From Enterobacter sp. RHBSTW-00175 (lineage in GTDB: Bacteria > Pseudomonadota > Gammaproteobacteria > Enterobacterales > Enterobacteriaceae), in contig NZ_CP055930.1 in the NCBI RefSeq assembly GCF_013927005.1, forward strand, positions 5,270,001 to 5,334,000: a stretch of DNA of 64,000 bases, written 5' to 3'. Below, in pieces: positions 61,954 through 64,000 of this stretch. A model generated the notes under the pieces. It saw nothing but the letters and a program-made list of their open reading frames with translations, searched no databases and was not told the DNA's origin. Position numbers and translations under genes: made by a program. Every line of letters begins with the position of its first letter. Within the stretch, counting starts at the first letter, position 1.

Positions 61954-64000
61954 TATTTACCTCCAATGGTTGCCGTCATGCGGATATGGCGGTTATCCGA
62001 CAGCTCCATGTTCGACAGCACCACCAGCTGCGTCAGGCTGCGGCGCAGGAAGCGGGACAACAACGGACGCAGAGCATGGTTCACCAGCAGAACAGGTGGC
62101 GCACCCAGCATCTCCTGACGCCCCAGCGCTTCCTGGGTTTGTGCCAGCAGTCGGTCTGCAAGCCCAGGTTCAAGACCGCCACCACCCTGCAAGGCCTGGA
62201 GCAGTAAGCGTTCCAGCGGAGTATCAAGACCAATTACCTGCACTTCACCTGTTCCCGGGAACCACTGTTGGGTAATAGCACGTCCCAGCGCCACACGAAC
62301 CACCGCCGTCAGCTCATGCGGATCGCTTTGCAGCGGGGCATGTTCCGCCAGGGTTTCCAGAATGGTGCGCATATCACGGATGGGCACTTTCTCGTCGAGC
62401 AGGTTTTGCAGCACTTTGTGCAACGTAGTCAAGGTCACCACACCAGGTACCAGATCTTCGGTCAACTTCGGCATCTCTTGCGTGACGCGGTCAAGAAGTT
62501 GCTGCGCTTCCTGGCGGCCAAACAGTTCAGACGAGAATTGCCCAATCAGATGGTTAAGATGGGTTGCCACTACGGTACTGGCTTCCACCACGGTATACCC
62601 CTGGATCTGCGCCTGCTCTTTTAGCGCGCTCTCGATCCAGATAGCGGCCAGACCGAAGGCCGGATCGATGGTTTGTTCACCCGGCAAAGTACCGGCAGCC
62701 GTGCCCGGGTTGATAGCAAGCCAGCGTCCCGGATAAGCATCACCGCTGCCAATTTCCACACCTTTCATCAGAATACGGTATCGCGCTGGCGGTAAATCCA
62801 TGTTGTCGCGGATATGAACCACCGGAGGCAAAAAGCCCATCTCCTGCGCGAATTTCTTACGAATACTGCGAATACGCCCAAGCAGTTCACCATCCTGCTG
62901 GAAATCCACCATCGGGATCAGGCGATAGCCCACCTCCATCCCCAGTGAATCCTCCAGCTGGACATCGTTCCAGGTGGCTTCGACCGCCTGGGTATTCTCC
63001 TGCATTTTAACGGGAACAGGCTCGGCAGCGGGTTGGGTTTCACGCCCGCGCATCCACCAGGCAAGGCCAAGCAGAGCGGCGGTAAACAGCAGGAACACCA
63101 GATTCGGCATCCCCGGAACCATACCGAGCAGCCCCAGCACAGCCGCAGCCAGCAGCATCACGCGTGGGTTGCTGAACAGCTGGCCAACCATCTGCTCGCC
63201 AACGTCCTGGTCCGTACTGACGCGGGTAACAATAACACCCGCAGCAGTAGAGATAACCAGCGCCGGGATCTGTGCAACCAGACCGTCACCGATGGTCAGC
63301 AGCGTATAGCTTTCCGCCGCGTGGCCCATGTCCATACCATGTTGCAGAACACCGACCAGCAGGCCGCCCACCACGTTGATAACCATAATCAGGATGCCCG
63401 CAATGGCATCCCCACGCACAAACTTACTCGCACCGTCCATCGAGCCGTAGAAGTCGGCTTCCTGAGTCACTTCCGAACGGCGCTTTTTGGCTTCATCTTC
63501 AGCAATAAGACCCGCGTTAAGGTCGGCGTCGATCGCCATCTGCTTACCCGGCATCCCGTCCAGCACGAAGCGCGCACCGACTTCTGCGATACGCCCTGCA
63601 CCTTTGGTGATAACCATAAAGTTGATGATAACGAGGATCACGAACACCACGATACCGATGGCAAAGTTACCGCCCACCAGGAAGTGACCGAAGGCTTCAA
63701 CCACTTTACCCGCCGCCGCCGCACCTGTATGCCCTTCCATCAGGATGATACGCGTAGAGGCCACGTTCAATGCCAGACGCAGTAAGGTGGTAAACAGCAG
63801 AATGGTCGGGAACGCTGCAAACTCCAGTGTCCGCTGGGTAAACATCGCCACCAGCAGCACCATGATGGACAGTGCAATGTTGAATGTGAAAAGCAGATCG
63901 AGGATGAATGCCGGGAGCGGCAATACCATCATCGACAAAATCAGCAGGATGAGAATCGGCCCGGCCAGAATCTGCCATTGCGTCGATTTCATGTTGCTCG
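61953..64000 (-). CDS. flhA: Flagellar export gate protein FlhA (5' end outside window)
   Basis: FlhA forms the nonameric ring of the flagellar type III export gate. The N-terminal half has about eight membrane helices and the conserved FHIPEP-type block (GAGRIAEVGARFVLDGMPGKQ, then IDADLNAGLI). The C-terminal half is the cytoplasmic export-cargo domain ending MELSDNRHIRMTATIGGK. An ATG at 63992 is not the true start: the frame stays open to the window edge (Ser-Asn before it), and E. coli FlhA (692 residues) has about 15 residues ahead of this point. About 681 codons are present. Confidence 0.96.
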   Translation of the reverse strand, partial: SNMKSTQWQILAGPILILLILSMMVLPLPAFILDLLFTFNIALSIMVLLVAMFTQRTLEFAAFPTILLFTTLLRLALNVASTRIILMEGHTGAAAAGKVVEAFGHFLVGGNFAIGIVVFVILVIINFMVITKGAGRIAEVGARFVLDGMPGKQMAIDADLNAGLIAEDEAKKRRSEVTQEADFYGSMDGASKFVRGDAIAGILIMVINVVGGLLVGVLQHGMDMGHAAESYTLLTIGDGLVAQIPALVISTAAGVIVTRVSTDQDVGEQMVGQLFSNPRVMLLAAAVLGLLGMVPGMPNLVFLLFTAALLGLAWWMRGRETQPAAEPVPVKMQENTQAVEATWNDVQLEDSLGMEVGYRLIPMVDFQQDGELLGRIRSIRKKFAQEMGFLPPVVHIRDNMDLPPARYRILMKGVEIGSGDAYPGRWLAINPGTAAGTLPGEQTIDPAFGLAAIWIESALKEQAQIQGYTVVEASTVVATHLNHLIGQFSSELFGRQEAQQLLDRVTQEMPKLTEDLVPGVVTLTTLHKVLQNLLDEKVPIRDMRTILETLAEHAPLQSDPHELTAVVRVALGRAITQQWFPGTGEVQVIGLDTPLERLLLQALQGGGGLEPGLADRLLAQTQEALGRQEMLGAPPVLLVNHALRPLLSRFLRRSLTQLVVLSNMELSDNRHIRMTATIGGK

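Overview
The window is a stretch of an enterobacterial chromosome, most like Enterobacter or a close relative (Lelliottia, Leclercia). Nearly every gene is a close match to the E. coli K-12 segment running from yoaE-manXYZ to argS-flhE-flhA, in the same order and orientation. Genes are dense and intact; no insertion sequence, prophage, tRNA, rRNA or CRISPR array was seen. Names come from remembered family sequences and gene order, not from a database search.

Layout. 1-5 kb: yoaE (cut by the left edge) and the mannose PTS manXYZ-yobD. 5-9 kb: the manganese exporter mntP behind a yybP-ykoY riboswitch, rlmA, a second FtsI-type penicillin-binding protein (like Salmonella PBP3SAL), and yobF-cspC. 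9.6-11.1 kb: mgrB-yebO with an extra metallo-beta-lactamase-fold gene that I do not recall in K-12. 11.3-24.3 kb: yobH, kdgR, yebQ, htpX, proQ-prc, msrC, the lipid-transport pair letAB, rsmF and yebV. 24.3-28.6 kb: pphA, a VirK/YbjX-family gene, the antisense sRNA pair SdsR/RyeA, copC-copD-yebY and holE. 28.7-33.5 kb: yobB, exoX, ptrB, purT. 33.5-40.5 kb: the Entner-Doudoroff block eda-edd, zwf, hexR, pykA. 40.8-45.8 kb: lpxM, mepM and znuA/znuCB. 45.8-51.2 kb: ruvBA, ruvC, yebC, nudB, aspS. 51.4-58.5 kb: yecD, yecE, yecN, cmoAB, cutC (carrying the MicL sRNA), yecM, argS. 58.6-61.3 kb: an accessory rhiTN-like operon for rhamnogalacturonide uptake and cleavage, inserted between argS and flhE. 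61.6-64.0 kb: flhE and flhA, the latter cut by the right edge.

How the genes connect. One theme is uronate and sugar-acid metabolism. kdgR encodes the KDG-responsive repressor, eda is the aldolase that ends the pathway, and rhiTN feeds unsaturated uronate into it. A good KdgR-like operator overlaps the predicted rhiT promoter. Edd, Zwf and HexR sit alongside with a HexR palindrome before zwf and a GntR-like operator before edd. A second theme is metal homeostasis: MntP with MntR-like and Fur-like boxes plus a riboswitch, ZnuABC with a Zur palindrome, and CopCD. A third is PhoP and envelope stress: MgrB, a VirK-family gene with a reversed PhoP-like box, HtpX with a sigma32-like promoter, and MicL from a sigmaE-like promoter inside cutC.

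Differences from K-12, judged from memory: yebW, yebB and torYZ are absent; the PBP3SAL-like gene, the MBL-fold gene, the VirK-family gene and rhiTN are additional. The most unusual non-coding structure is the pykA-lpxM intergenic region, where a four-tier nested palindrome lies between two near-identical 15-base terminator-like direct repeats.
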